From Bacillota bacterium (GTDB lineage Bacteria; Bacillota; Limnochordia; Darwinibacteriales; Darwinibacteriaceae), in assembly GCA_012518325.1 (NCBI GenBank), contig JAAYSR010000247.1, positions 1 to 23,361 on the forward strand: a stretch of DNA of 23,361 bases, in the 5' to 3' direction. Below are positions 1-6,327 of the stretch, piece by piece (the first letter of the stretch is position 1; every line of letters starts with the position of its first letter). The notes below the pieces were generated by a model. It worked only from the letters and a program-made list of their open reading frames with translations. It did not search any database and was not told where the DNA came from. The position numbers were made by a program, and so were the translations under genes.

Positions 1-27
1 CATGGGCCGAAAGCGGAGCGGTTTCAA
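1..27 (-). CDS. Probable ATP-dependent DNA ligase (LigD-like), N-terminal 9 codons only
   Basis: A TTG codon at 27-25 opens a frame reading LKPLRFRPM up to the window edge. It overlaps the ku stop codon by four bases (TTGA) and is preceded by a purine-rich AGGGGG box (about 36-41) at a usable distance. Bacterial NHEJ ligases often begin with a few residues followed by a Pro-Met motif (PMLA), and ligD commonly lies next to ku. Both facts fit, but only nine codons are visible and the next residues are outside the window. The ligase call is therefore an inference from context. Confidence 0.4.
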
Positions 28-824
28 TGCCTATATCCCCCTGGTCCTTGCCCCATTTTTTCCTGCTGGGCACGGATAGAAGCCTGCAGTGCTGCCAAGA
101 GGTCAACAGGGGCGCTTTCTTCTTCCCTTTGGTCTGGCAACACCGTCTCCTGACCCTGGATTTTCCTGTGAATCAGTTCTAGAAGCTTTAAACGCCGCTC
201 ATCACTGTAGTTTTCAGGCTCAAAACGCTCGGTGAGGCTGTTAATTAAAGACAGGGCCATTTCCAGTTCCCTTTCCTGGACCGGAACTCTGGGCAGCGAT
301 AACTGGGTATAGTCGCGAATCTCATCTGGATAGTGGATTGTTTCCAGGGCCAGAACCCCATGATAGACCCTGATCACCGCTAAGGAAGACTTGGAGCGAA
401 TAGTGATTTCCGCCACCGCAATTTTGCCGGACATGGAAAGGGCCTGGTGCAGGAGGGCATAGGCCTTGCCGCCTGTTTCCGCAGGTTCAAGGTAGTAAGT
501 TTTGTCAAAATAAATGGGGTCAACTTCGCCCAGCTCGACAAAACGCAGGATGTCCACAGTGCGGCTTGACTTTTCGGCAAAATTGTCCCATTCTTCATCT
601 TGAACAATCACATAACGGCCCCGCTCATACTGATAGCCCCTGACAATTTCATCACTGGCTACCGGCCGCTGGCAGTTCGGACAGACCTTTTCGTATTTGA
701 TGGGAGTATGGCAAAGGCTGTGCAGCTGGTTAAAGCGCAAGTCCTTGGCCTGCGTCGCTGTGTACATTTTCACTGGAATATTCACCAAGCCAAAGGAAAG
801 CGAACCATTCCACATGCTCCTCAT
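24..824 (-). CDS. ku: Ku protein, bacterial non-homologous end joining
   Basis: This 266-residue protein is a bacterial Ku, which forms a homodimeric ring on DNA double-strand ends and recruits LigD for end joining. The N-terminus (MWNGSLSFGLVNIPVKMYTA) is the hallmark of the family, and the beta-barrel and bridge region follow. The ATG at 824 is preceded by AAGGTG seven bases away, so I keep it; an in-frame Met four residues in is the alternative. His35, Cys38, Cys48 and Cys51 form a possible HxxC...CxxC metal site in the N-terminal part. The C-terminus is short and lacks the long lysine-rich tail of many bacterial Ku proteins. The stop codon overlaps a likely ligase start at the window edge, which suggests a ku-lig operon divergent from rpsD. 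In spore formers this pair repairs breaks met at germination. Confidence 0.95.
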   Translation of the reverse strand: MRSMWNGSLSFGLVNIPVKMYTATQAKDLRFNQLHSLCHTPIKYEKVCPNCQRPVASDEIVRGYQYERGRYVIVQDEEWDNFAEKSSRTVDILRFVELGEVDPIYFDKTYYLEPAETGGKAYALLHQALSMSGKIAVAEITIRSKSSLAVIRVYHGVLALETIHYPDEIRDYTQLSLPRVPVQERELEMALSLINSLTERFEPENYSDERRLKLLELIHRKIQGQETVLPDQREEESAPVDLLAALQASIRAQQEKMGQGPGGYRH

Positions 825-877
825 CTGCTGACACCTTCTTTTTTGCTTAGTTTAGGGGATCTTGAGGGAAAATACCC

Positions 878-905
878 TTGCAAATCTTAGAAAATATGGT
901 ATTCT
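878..905 (+). promoter_or_regulatory. Possible SigA promoter of rpsD
   Basis: TTGCAA (878-883) and TATTCT (900-905) are separated by 16 bases, each matching 4 of 6 consensus positions. Transcription from here would give a leader of about 65 bases before rpsD. That length could hold an S4-binding autoregulatory structure as known in Bacillus, but I see no clear fold. No convincing promoter for the divergent ku gene was found in the same spacer. Confidence 0.35.
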
Positions 906-979
906 AGGAGAGTAGATTAACAAGGCGCGGCTGCTTTGGGAACAAAAAAGAACACTAGCATGAGATTGGAGAGAAGTAA

Positions 980-1582
980 ATGTCACGTTACACAGGACCA
1001 ACGTGGAAAATCAGTCGTCGTTTAGGATTTTCTCTAAGCGAAACAGGCAAGGAACTGCGCAAACGTCCTTACCCACCTGGGCAGCACGGTCAAAATCAGC
1101 GCCGCAAGCTAAGCAACTATGGACTGCAGTTACAAGAAAAGCAAAAGCTGCGCTTCCTTTACGGGTTAAGCGAAAAGCAGTTTAAGAATCTGTTCCAGGA
1201 AGCATCTAAGATGCCTGGTATTACCGGCGAGAACTTCATGATTCTTCTGGAATCCCGCTTGGACAATCTAGTCTTCCGCCTGGGATTTGCCCGCTCCAGG
1301 GCAGGTGCAAGACAGCTCGTCACCCATGGGCATATTACCGTAGACGGCAAGAAAGTAGACATTCCAAGCTATCGCGTCAGTGTCGGGCAGGTAATTGGCC
1401 TCAGGGAGAAGAGCCGCAATCTTGCAGTCGTTGAAGATGCATTGGAGGTTCGGCCCAGTGTACCTGAATACCTCAGCTATGACGAGAACGCACGCACTGG
1501 AGAACTGATTCGCCTGCCTCGCAGAGATGAACTGAACCCAGACATTAACGAAGCTGAAATTGTTGAGTTCTACTCGAAGTAA
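980..1582 (+). CDS. rpsD: 30S ribosomal protein S4
   Basis: S4 is a primary 16S rRNA-binding protein that starts assembly of the small subunit body; in Bacillus it also represses its own mRNA. The 200-residue length is normal for Firmicutes. The sequence starts MSRYTGPTWKISRRLG, followed by the typical KRPYPPGQHG segment and the S4 RNA-binding domain at about residues 90-155 (ESRLDNLVFRLGFA, then QLVTHGHITVDGKKVDIPSYRV). It ends in the usual EIVEFYSK. The ATG follows a GGAGAG box by six bases. This version has no zinc-binding cysteines, so it is the zinc-independent type. It is a lone plus-strand gene, not in the alpha operon, and is closed by a strong terminator. Confidence 0.98.
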   Translation: MSRYTGPTWKISRRLGFSLSETGKELRKRPYPPGQHGQNQRRKLSNYGLQLQEKQKLRFLYGLSEKQFKNLFQEASKMPGITGENFMILLESRLDNLVFRLGFARSRAGARQLVTHGHITVDGKKVDIPSYRVSVGQVIGLREKSRNLAVVEDALEVRPSVPEYLSYDENARTGELIRLPRRDELNPDINEAEIVEFYSK

Positions 1583-1602
1583 ATCTTAATTTACAAACAA
1601 GT

Positions 1603-1633
1603 AAGACCCGGATTGCAAAACCCGGGTCTTTTT
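1603..1633 (+). terminator. Intrinsic terminator of rpsD
   Basis: A 9-bp perfect stem (AAGACCCGG at 1603-1611 with CCGGGTCTT at 1622-1630) has a 10-base loop and is followed by a T run (1629-1633). It lies 20 bases after the rpsD stop. Confidence 0.9.
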
Positions 1634-1642
1634 CTGTGCAAT

Positions 1643-1665
1643 AAAAAAACGGCTCACGCCGTTTT
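1643..1665 (-). terminator. Intrinsic terminator of the tRNA-Cys/zinc-ribbon transcript
   Basis: AAAACGGC (1646-1653) and GCCGTTTT (1658-1665) form an 8-bp stem with a TCAC loop. On the minus strand it is followed by a run of seven T (1643-1649 read in reverse). It starts two bases after the stop of the small zinc-ribbon gene and stands back to back with the rpsD terminator. Confidence 0.85.
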
Positions 1666-1666
1666 A

Positions 1667-1801
1667 CTATTTGCCGCATGCCTTGCAGACTTTAACCTCG
1701 TCCTTCTCCCAGAGCAGCTTGACTCCAGTCTTCTTACATGAAGGGCAGGTCCCTCTCCAGCCTAGCGCTTTAATATTCTTGCCTCTTTTTGCTTTAGCCA
1801 T
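1667..1801 (-). CDS. Small basic zinc-ribbon protein, function unknown
   Basis: A 44-residue protein starts at the ATG at 1801, with a strong AAGGGGGG ribosome binding site seven bases upstream, and ends with TAG at 1667. It starts MAKAKRGKNIKALGWRGTCP. Cys19, Cys22, Cys39 and Cys42 form two CxxC knuckles 16 residues apart, a compact zinc ribbon. The N-terminal 17 residues are rich in Lys and Arg, as in small ribosomal proteins, so RNA or ribosome binding is plausible but not shown. It lies 33 bases downstream of tRNA-Cys on the same strand with no terminator or clear promoter between them, and a good terminator follows directly. Translation signals, tight packing and the cysteine pattern make it a real gene. 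I cannot name its family. Confidence 0.85.
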   Translation of the reverse strand: MAKAKRGKNIKALGWRGTCPSCKKTGVKLLWEKDEVKVCKACGK

Positions 1802-1834
1802 GATTTGACCCCCCTTCGCTAATATGCATAAAAT

Positions 1835-1909
1835 TGGAGGCGGCACCCAGATTCGAACTGGGGAATGGAGCTTTTGCAGAGCTCTGCCTTACCACTTGGC
1901 TATGCCGCC
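1835..1909 (-). tRNA. tRNA-Cys (anticodon GCA)
   Basis: Reading the minus strand, the 5' acceptor arm GGCGGCA (1909-1903) pairs with TGCCGCC (1845-1839), followed by discriminator T and an encoded CCA (1837-1835). The anticodon stem-loop is GAGCT-CTGCAAA-AGCTC with anticodon GCA at 1877-1875. The T arm is CCCCAG-TTCGAAT-CTGGG. The total is 75 nt including CCA, with a short variable loop. The gene heads a transcript that runs on into the zinc-ribbon gene. Confidence 0.97.
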
Positions 1910-1922
1910 TCAAGCCACTAAA

Positions 1923-1951
1923 ATATTACCATTCTTGCGGGTCCATGTCAA
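1923..1951 (-). promoter_or_regulatory. SigA promoter of tRNA-Cys and downstream zinc-ribbon gene
   Basis: On the minus strand a perfect TTGACA (1951-1946) is followed after exactly 17 bases by TAATAT (1928-1923). This places the start of transcription a few bases before the tRNA 5' end at 1909, as expected for a tRNA gene. Confidence 0.85.
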
Positions 1952-1984
1952 GGGGAACCTCAGATAATTCTCCTGGTACTGACT

Positions 1985-2013
1985 TCACATCCTCCCCGCC
2001 CAAACCATACTAT
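1985..2013 (+). promoter_or_regulatory. SigE-like sporulation promoter of ytaF
   Basis: TCACATC (1985-1991) matches 5 of 7 positions of the Bacillus SigE -35 box (KMATATT). Fourteen bases later CATACTAT (2006-2013) matches 7 of 8 positions of the SigE -10 box (CATACAMT). The start of transcription would fall just before the ribosome binding site at 2027-2035. No SigA promoter is visible here. Confidence 0.4.
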
Positions 2014-2042
2014 GTCAGTGTGATGCAGAGGAGGTTGTGACT

Positions 2043-2672
2043 TTGATCTGGATACCCGTAATCCTTCTGGCTGTAGCCGTCAGCGTTGATTCCTTGACCA
2101 TCGGCGTTACCTATGGCATGAATTTCATAGCAATTCCCCCGTTGTCCAAGGCAGTTCTGAGTCTGGTGTCTGGTCTTTCTGTTCTTGTTTCCATGGCGGT
2201 GGGCTGGGTTTTTGAACAGAGGATCCACTCCAGCTTGGCCACACTGCTGGGCGGGCTCGTTTTCGTCTTGCTCGGCCTTTACCAGCTGTGGCGCAACTAC
2301 CGTCCCCCCGCTTCCCGCATGCTCATCGACTGGCGCATACCCGTTCTAGGCCTAATCATCAAGGTCTGGCGGGAACCCCTGTTGGCTGACAGCGACCAGT
2401 CTCAGACTATTTCCGGTGAAGAGGCCTTCGTCCTGGGAGGGGCTTTGGCGCTTGATGCAATTGCCGCCGGTTTCGGCGCTGCGATGCTCGGCCTGCCGAT
2501 CTGGCTCACCACTCTGGCCGTCACGGCAGGCAGCTATCTGTTCATCACCCTGGGCTTAAAGGCAGGCGTGGTCCTCGTCCTAATGTCAGCACCCAGACTC
2601 AGACGGGACCTCCGCTGGCTCCCAGGAGTGCTGGTCATCAGTATCGGCTTGCTGAAAATCGTTTTTGGCTGA
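2043..2672 (+). CDS. ytaF: Sporulation membrane protein YtaF, MntP-like
   Basis: An integral membrane protein of about 209 residues, built as two related halves of three helices like the manganese exporter MntP. Each half has the key acidic motif: AVSVDSLTIGVTYG near residue 15 and ALALDAIAAGFGAA near residue 140. YtaF proteins are found in spore formers and tied to sporulation; the transported substrate, probably a divalent cation, is not established. The GTG at 2037 lies only two bases after AGGAGG (2029-2034), too close for initiation. The TTG at 2043 is eight bases away, so I use that start. The gene is monocistronic, converges with uraA across a shared terminator, and has a SigE-like promoter. 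Confidence 0.88.
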   Translation: MIWIPVILLAVAVSVDSLTIGVTYGMNFIAIPPLSKAVLSLVSGLSVLVSMAVGWVFEQRIHSSLATLLGGLVFVLLGLYQLWRNYRPPASRMLIDWRIPVLGLIIKVWREPLLADSDQSQTISGEEAFVLGGALALDAIAAGFGAAMLGLPIWLTTLAVTAGSYLFITLGLKAGVVLVLMSAPRLRRDLRWLPGVLVISIGLLKIVFG

Positions 2673-2726
2673 GTATATTTTTCAATCCCCATCATCATAA
2701 TACCAATAAGGTTGAGCTCCGCACGG

Positions 2727-2901
2727 TAGGCAGCCCAACGAACCAAGGAAGAGCGACTGAAACGCAGACAAGGCAAAATGCCCGTAAGCAAGGCTGGAGT
2801 TCGCCTTCCCGCTTCTTCTTTGGTAAGTGAGGACCAACACACATGTGCCAGCATTTGACGCCTGTTGGGCCTGCCTAAAGCCTTCATTGCCTTTGTCTGC
2901 G
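2727..2901. repeat. Structured intergenic element with nested and crossed inverted repeats
   Basis: This non-coding stretch between ytaF and uraA holds three long imperfect inverted repeats. A: TAGGCAGCCCAAC (2727-2739) pairs with GTTGGGCCTGCCTA (2864-2877). B: CCAAGGAAGAGCG (2743-2755) pairs with CGCTTCTTCTTTGG (2810-2823). B nests inside A, with two small hairpins inside B: GGCA-AAA-TGCC at 2772-2782 and AAGGC-8 nt-GCCTT at 2790-2807. C: 2763-2780 matches the reverse complement of 2885-2901 over 17-18 bases, but it crosses A and B. The fold could be a branched RNA on either strand or a small non-autonomous mobile repeat. No promoter or credible reading frame was found in it. Confidence 0.55.
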
Positions 2902-2903
2902 CG

Positions 2904-2933
2904 AAAAAGAGGAGCCAGGCGCTCCTCTTTGTT
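2904..2933. terminator. Bidirectional terminator between ytaF and uraA
   Basis: AAAGAGGAGC (2906-2915) and GCTCCTCTTT (2921-2930) form a 10-bp stem with a 5-base loop. It is flanked by an A run on the left (T run on the minus strand) and T-rich sequence on the right, so it can stop the minus-strand pyrR-uraA transcript and also plus-strand transcription from ytaF. Confidence 0.88.
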
Positions 2934-2951
2934 TACTGTGCAATTATCCGC

Positions 2952-4196
2952 TTATTTCCCTGTCTGCTTCTCCTTATCCACGTAAGGGAGGAAGAGGTTC
3001 AAGAGAATGCCAATCAAAGCAGCCAAGCCCATGCCCTGCAGAGTGAAGGGCCCAATGCTTAACTCTGCTCCGCCGATTCCCAGAACTAGAATCACTGACG
3101 AAATTACCAGGTTGCGCTTATCGCCGTAATCAATACCGCTTTCTACCAGCGTTCTCAGGCCAGAGGCAGCAATGATACCGAACAGGACAATGGAGACACC
3201 GCCCATAACCGGTGTGGGGATGGTGGAGATTAACGCCCCAATTTTCTGCACGAAGGACAGCACCACCGCAAGGATTGCGGCTGTACGAACGACCGAGACG
3301 TTGTGAATGCCCGTAATGGCCAGCACGCCAACATTCTCGCCATAGGTGGTGTTGGGAGGTCCTCCCCACAGGCCCGCCCAGGACGTGGCGATTCCATCAC
3401 CAAGGAGTGTGCGATGCAGCCCGGGTTTGTGGTAGTAGTCATGTCCAGTAACTTTGCTGATGACCATGACATCGCCTAAGTGCTCTGTTATGGAGACTAA
3501 AGCTACCGGAACTATAATGGAAAGGGCAGCTAAGTTGAACTTTGGCGCCATAAACTTCGGCAACCCAAACCAGGCAGCTTCAAGTACTGGTGAAAAATCC
3601 ACAATGCCCTGCGTAATTGCGAAAATGTAGCCGGCAACAATTCCAATCAAAATTGGGATAACGGCCATAAAGCCTTTAAAAAACATTGTACCGATGACTG
3701 TAACCAAGAGAGTAAAGAGCGCCACCCTCACGTCCGGACTTGCCAGGGAACTGCCTTCTACAAAGCCTGCCATGTCCACTGCGGTACCGGCCAGTCCCAT
3801 CCCGATTACGATAATAACAGACCCAATTACCACCGGCGGAAGCACCCGGTCAATCCATTTTGTTCCCAACCTCGCTATTACTAACGCGATAACAGCGTAG
3901 ACGATACCAACTGCGACTCCGCCGCCCAGGGCATAGGGAAGTCCATACTGGCCGGCCACAGCGATGATCGGGGTAATAAAAGCAAAAGAGGACCCCAAAT
4001 AAGCAGGGACCATCCCTTTAGTAATCAGCTGAAAAATGAGCGTACCAGTACCCGATGTAAAAAGAGCCACTGCAGGATCTAGACCTGTCAGCAGCGGAAC
4101 CAAGACTGTTGCGCCGAACATGGCGAAAAGATGCTGAACGCCAAGTGCAAAGTGCTGCCCTATCCCTAACTGCCTCTCATTTAGCTTCACGTTCAT
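2952..4196 (-). CDS. uraA: Uracil permease, NCS2 family
   Basis: A 414-residue cytoplasmic-membrane uracil importer of the NCS2 (nucleobase:cation symporter 2) family, with about 12 to 14 hydrophobic helices. Family signatures are QHLFAMFGATVLVPLLTGLD near the N-terminus and TTYGENVGVLAITGI in the middle, the motif around the substrate site of UraA/PyrP. An upstream in-frame Met at 4220 extends the frame, but the ATG at 4196 has AAAGGAGG seven bases upstream and starts at the family position, so I use it. It lies 33 bases after pyrR and should share its uridine nucleotide-sensing attenuation. The pair gives pyrimidine salvage: uracil import plus the UPRTase activity of PyrR. Confidence 0.95.
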   Translation of the reverse strand: MNVKLNERQLGIGQHFALGVQHLFAMFGATVLVPLLTGLDPAVALFTSGTGTLIFQLITKGMVPAYLGSSFAFITPIIAVAGQYGLPYALGGGVAVGIVYAVIALVIARLGTKWIDRVLPPVVIGSVIIVIGMGLAGTAVDMAGFVEGSSLASPDVRVALFTLLVTVIGTMFFKGFMAVIPILIGIVAGYIFAITQGIVDFSPVLEAAWFGLPKFMAPKFNLAALSIIVPVALVSITEHLGDVMVISKVTGHDYYHKPGLHRTLLGDGIATSWAGLWGGPPNTTYGENVGVLAITGIHNVSVVRTAAILAVVLSFVQKIGALISTIPTPVMGGVSIVLFGIIAASGLRTLVESGIDYGDKRNLVISSVILVLGIGGAELSIGPFTLQGMGLAALIGILLNLFLPYVDKEKQTGK

Positions 4197-4229
4197 TGTT
4201 TTCCTCCTTTGAAGTCTCACTGGACTTAA

Positions 4230-4778
4230 TTAAAGGTCCTGCTGTTCTAAGATGAGAACACGTTCCTCGCCGTCTGTTTCTTCCAGACGCACTGCCACAA
4301 CCTCTTTCGTCGATGTAGGCAAGTTCTTGCCCACATAGTCAGCGCGGATCGGCAGCTCGCGATGCCCCCGATCGACAAGGACCGCTAACTGGATCCTGGC
4401 TGGCCTCCCCAGATCTATCACAGCGTCCAGGGCCGCCCTGGCAGTTCTCCCCGTAAAGAGTACATCGTCTACCAGAACAACTGTCTGGCCGGTAACATCA
4501 ACCGGCATCGAAGTTTGATTCACTACCGGCTGCTCAGCGATGGATGACAGATCATCGCGATAGAGCGAGATGTCTAAAATGCCAACCGGCACTCTGACTC
4601 CCTCGATCCTTTCGATGTTCTCAGCCAGCCTCTGCGCCAAGGGCACGCCTCGAGTGCGAATTCCTGCCAAGACCAGTCCTTGGGTACCCTTATTGCGCTC
4701 CACGATTTCATGGCTGATTCTCGTCAGCGCTCGCCTAATCTGTGCACTGTCCAAGATCTGTGCCTTCTCGTTGAAAAT
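4230..4778 (-). CDS. pyrR: PyrR, pyrimidine operon attenuation protein / uracil phosphoribosyltransferase
   Basis: PyrR binds pyr mRNA leaders when UMP is high, favouring the terminator, and many members also make UMP from uracil and PRPP. The PRPP-binding motif is clear (VVLVDDVLFTGRTARAA), as are RRALTRISHEIVERNKG and LAVLVDRGHRELPIRADYVG. The open frame continues back to an ATG at 4829, but that codon lies inside the attenuator terminator stem and gives an N-terminus the family lacks. Homologues start at the residue equivalent to the ATT at 4778 (ATT TTC AAC GAG), which has AAGGAGG exactly eight bases upstream. No ATG, GTG or TTG in this frame lies near that site. I therefore propose an ATT start, giving 182 residues, the usual length. 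Confidence 0.93.
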   Translation of the reverse strand: MFNEKAQILDSAQIRRALTRISHEIVERNKGTQGLVLAGIRTRGVPLAQRLAENIERIEGVRVPVGILDISLYRDDLSSIAEQPVVNQTSMPVDVTGQTVVLVDDVLFTGRTARAALDAVIDLGRPARIQLAVLVDRGHRELPIRADYVGKNLPTSTKEVVAVRLEETDGEERVLILEQQDL

Positions 4779-4798
4779 CCCCCTTCCCTCCTTTCCAT

Positions 4799-4865
4799 AA
4801 AAAAACTTCTTGCGCACAGCACGCGGCAAGAAGCGTTTCTTTCCGTTCCTTGCCGGCCTCTCTGT
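4799..4865 (-). promoter_or_regulatory. PyrR-responsive attenuator in the pyrR leader
   Basis: On the minus strand, ACAGAGAGGCC (4865-4855) matches the conserved PyrR-binding loop. CCGGCAAGG (4856-4848) can pair with CTTGCCG (4830-4824) as an antiterminator. The overlapping terminator pairs CTTCTTGC (4833-4826) with GCAAGAAG (4813-4806), followed by seven T (4805-4799). The two structures are mutually exclusive, since CTTGC is used by both. PyrR with UMP should stabilise the binding loop and so termination, lowering pyrR-uraA expression. Confidence 0.85.
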
Positions 4866-4894
4866 GCCAACTTAAAGGACAACCTTTTAGAGGT

Positions 4895-4923
4895 AGCGTA
4901 CACCAAAAGCTTTGAGTTGTCAA
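4895..4923 (-). promoter_or_regulatory. Possible promoter of the pyrR leader
   Basis: A perfect TTGACA (4923-4918) overlaps the rluD stop codon. Seventeen bases on is TACGCT (4900-4895), a weak -10 box. It is well placed to begin the attenuator RNA, though read-through from lspA-rluD is also possible. Confidence 0.45.
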
Positions 4924-5840
4924 CTCATCTGTCTCGCTTTTTCCACGATTTTTTGAAATTCCGCATCAGGGGATGATTCAAATTCCAGATACCCGCCCTT
5001 GGGATGCTGAAACCGCAGAAAACAGGCATGCAGCACTTGACTTTTTGCTCCCAGGTTATTATGCCTGGAGCCATAAAGGGGATCCCCCACCAAGGGATGA
5101 TGGATGCTGGCAAAATGCACACGGATCTGGTGGGTGCGGCCCGTCAGCAGCCTGCACCTTACGAGAGAATGCTTGGAGAAAACCTCCAGGACCTGATACC
5201 GTGTTTGCGCTTCACGGCCTGAGGGCACCACAGCCATCTTCTGGCGGTTTTTTGGATGCCTGCCGATGGGCTTGTCTATGCAGCCTTCGGGATTGGACAG
5301 CGCGCCCTGTACCAAAGCCAAGTAATGACGCTCAACCAGACGATCCTTCAGCTGGGCAGACAAAAAGGCGTAAGCTTCATCGGTCTTGGCCACCATCATC
5401 AAGCCGCTTGTATCTTTGTCAAGTCGGTGGACAATACCTGGACGGTCCGGGGCGGAACCCTCAGCCAACTCATCAACTTGGGCCAGCAGCGCGTTCACCA
5501 GCGTCCCGTCCCAATTTCCCGCACCGGGATGAACCACCAGCCCCTTCTGCTTGTTAATCACTGCAACCTCTGAGTCTTCATAGACTATGTCCAGGGGGAT
5601 GGGCTCAGGCCTGAGCTCTGCCGCAGGCGCACCAGGAATCGTTACAGATATATGGTCCCCCTCCTGCACTGGGTACCCAGCTTTAACAACAGCATCGTTC
5701 ACGGTGACCAGGCCGCTGTCTATCAGCCGCTTGATTTGAGAGCGGCTCAGATCCAGATGATCCCCAAGCCAAAGGTCCAGACGCATGCCTGGCTTGTCCA
5801 CGGCAATAAGCTTGTGTTCTTCACCTTGCCTTGCGGTCAT
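4920..5840 (-). CDS. rluD: RluD/YlyB-family 23S rRNA pseudouridine synthase
   Basis: A 306-residue member of the RluA/RluD family, which converts specific uridines in rRNA to pseudouridine. An S4-like RNA-binding domain occupies about residues 15-70 (RLDLWLGDHLDLSRSQIKRLI). The catalytic domain follows, with HRLDKDTSG at 138-146; Asp141 is the expected nucleophile. RLLTGRTHQIRVHF, VGDPLYG and LHACFLRFQHP are further family motifs. The ATG at 5840 has GGGAGGT eight bases upstream and overlaps the end of lspA by 20 bases, so the two are translationally close. The lspA-rluD-pyrR order is common in Firmicutes. The exact rRNA target cannot be read from sequence; the Bacillus positional equivalent is ylyB. 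Confidence 0.94.
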   Translation of the reverse strand: MTARQGEEHKLIAVDKPGMRLDLWLGDHLDLSRSQIKRLIDSGLVTVNDAVVKAGYPVQEGDHISVTIPGAPAAELRPEPIPLDIVYEDSEVAVINKQKGLVVHPGAGNWDGTLVNALLAQVDELAEGSAPDRPGIVHRLDKDTSGLMMVAKTDEAYAFLSAQLKDRLVERHYLALVQGALSNPEGCIDKPIGRHPKNRQKMAVVPSGREAQTRYQVLEVFSKHSLVRCRLLTGRTHQIRVHFASIHHPLVGDPLYGSRHNNLGAKSQVLHACFLRFQHPKGGYLEFESSPDAEFQKIVEKARQMS

Positions 5841-6261
5841 GGATTAAAACCTCCCAGAAAAGTAAAGCGACCCCCAGCACAATGGCTGCGTCGGCAACAT
5901 TGAAAACGAAGATGCGAATGTCCGCAAAATCAATCACTGCTCCCCAGCGCAGACGGTCAATGAGGTTGCCCACAGCCCCTGCCAGGGCTGTAACCACTCC
6001 CCATCGAACGAATGCGCTTTTCGCCATGATCTTGTTCCACTGCGTAAAAATGAACAGCAGGCAGACTACTGCAATAGCGGACAGTAAAGCAGTCTGCCCC
6101 TGGAAAAAGCCAAAGGCAGCGCCCCGGTTCTGGACATAGGTGATGTAGAAAAAAGGAGGGATGAGCGGAACACTCTCCCCTTCAGCCATGTTTGCCATCA
6201 CCAGATATTTAGACAGCCGATCCGCTACTAAAATCAAAGCCGCCACGATTGCATAACCCAC
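5821..6261 (-). CDS. lspA: Lipoprotein signal peptidase (signal peptidase II)
   Basis: LspA is the membrane aspartyl protease that removes signal peptides from diacylglyceryl-modified prolipoproteins. It has four hydrophobic helices and both catalytic aspartates: Asp102 in GNLIDRL and Asp124 in FNVADAAI, counted from the chosen start. NRGAAFGFF is the conserved periplasmic-side motif. The frame also allows a TTG at 6285, which has no good binding site. The GTG at 6261 has GAAGGGG eight bases upstream and gives 146 residues, aligned with the family N-terminus (short helix, then AADQ-like VADRLSK). It is followed by rluD with a 20-base overlap. Confidence 0.96.
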   Translation of the reverse strand: MGYAIVAALILVADRLSKYLVMANMAEGESVPLIPPFFYITYVQNRGAAFGFFQGQTALLSAIAVVCLLFIFTQWNKIMAKSAFVRWGVVTALAGAVGNLIDRLRWGAVIDFADIRIFVFNVADAAIVLGVALLFWEVLIHDRKAR

Positions 6262-6327
6262 TGCGTTGGCCCCTTCCCATCTCAATAGTGGAATATTTCT
6301 TCGCTAGGAAGGATATCCCTGCCAAGT

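Noticed and set aside
2534..2887. 117-codon minus-strand reading frame across the intergenic element and the end of ytaF
   Set aside because: It runs through the inverted repeats and into the opposite strand of ytaF, with no ribosome binding site or recognisable protein; the inverted repeats explain the open frame poorly but the coding case is weaker.
4778..4829. N-terminal extension of PyrR from the ATG at 4829
   Set aside because: The ATG lies inside the attenuator terminator stem, has no ribosome binding site, and the 17 extra residues have no counterpart in the family.
4973..5557. 194-codon plus-strand reading frame
   Set aside because: It is antisense to rluD, where the minus frame has all catalytic motifs.
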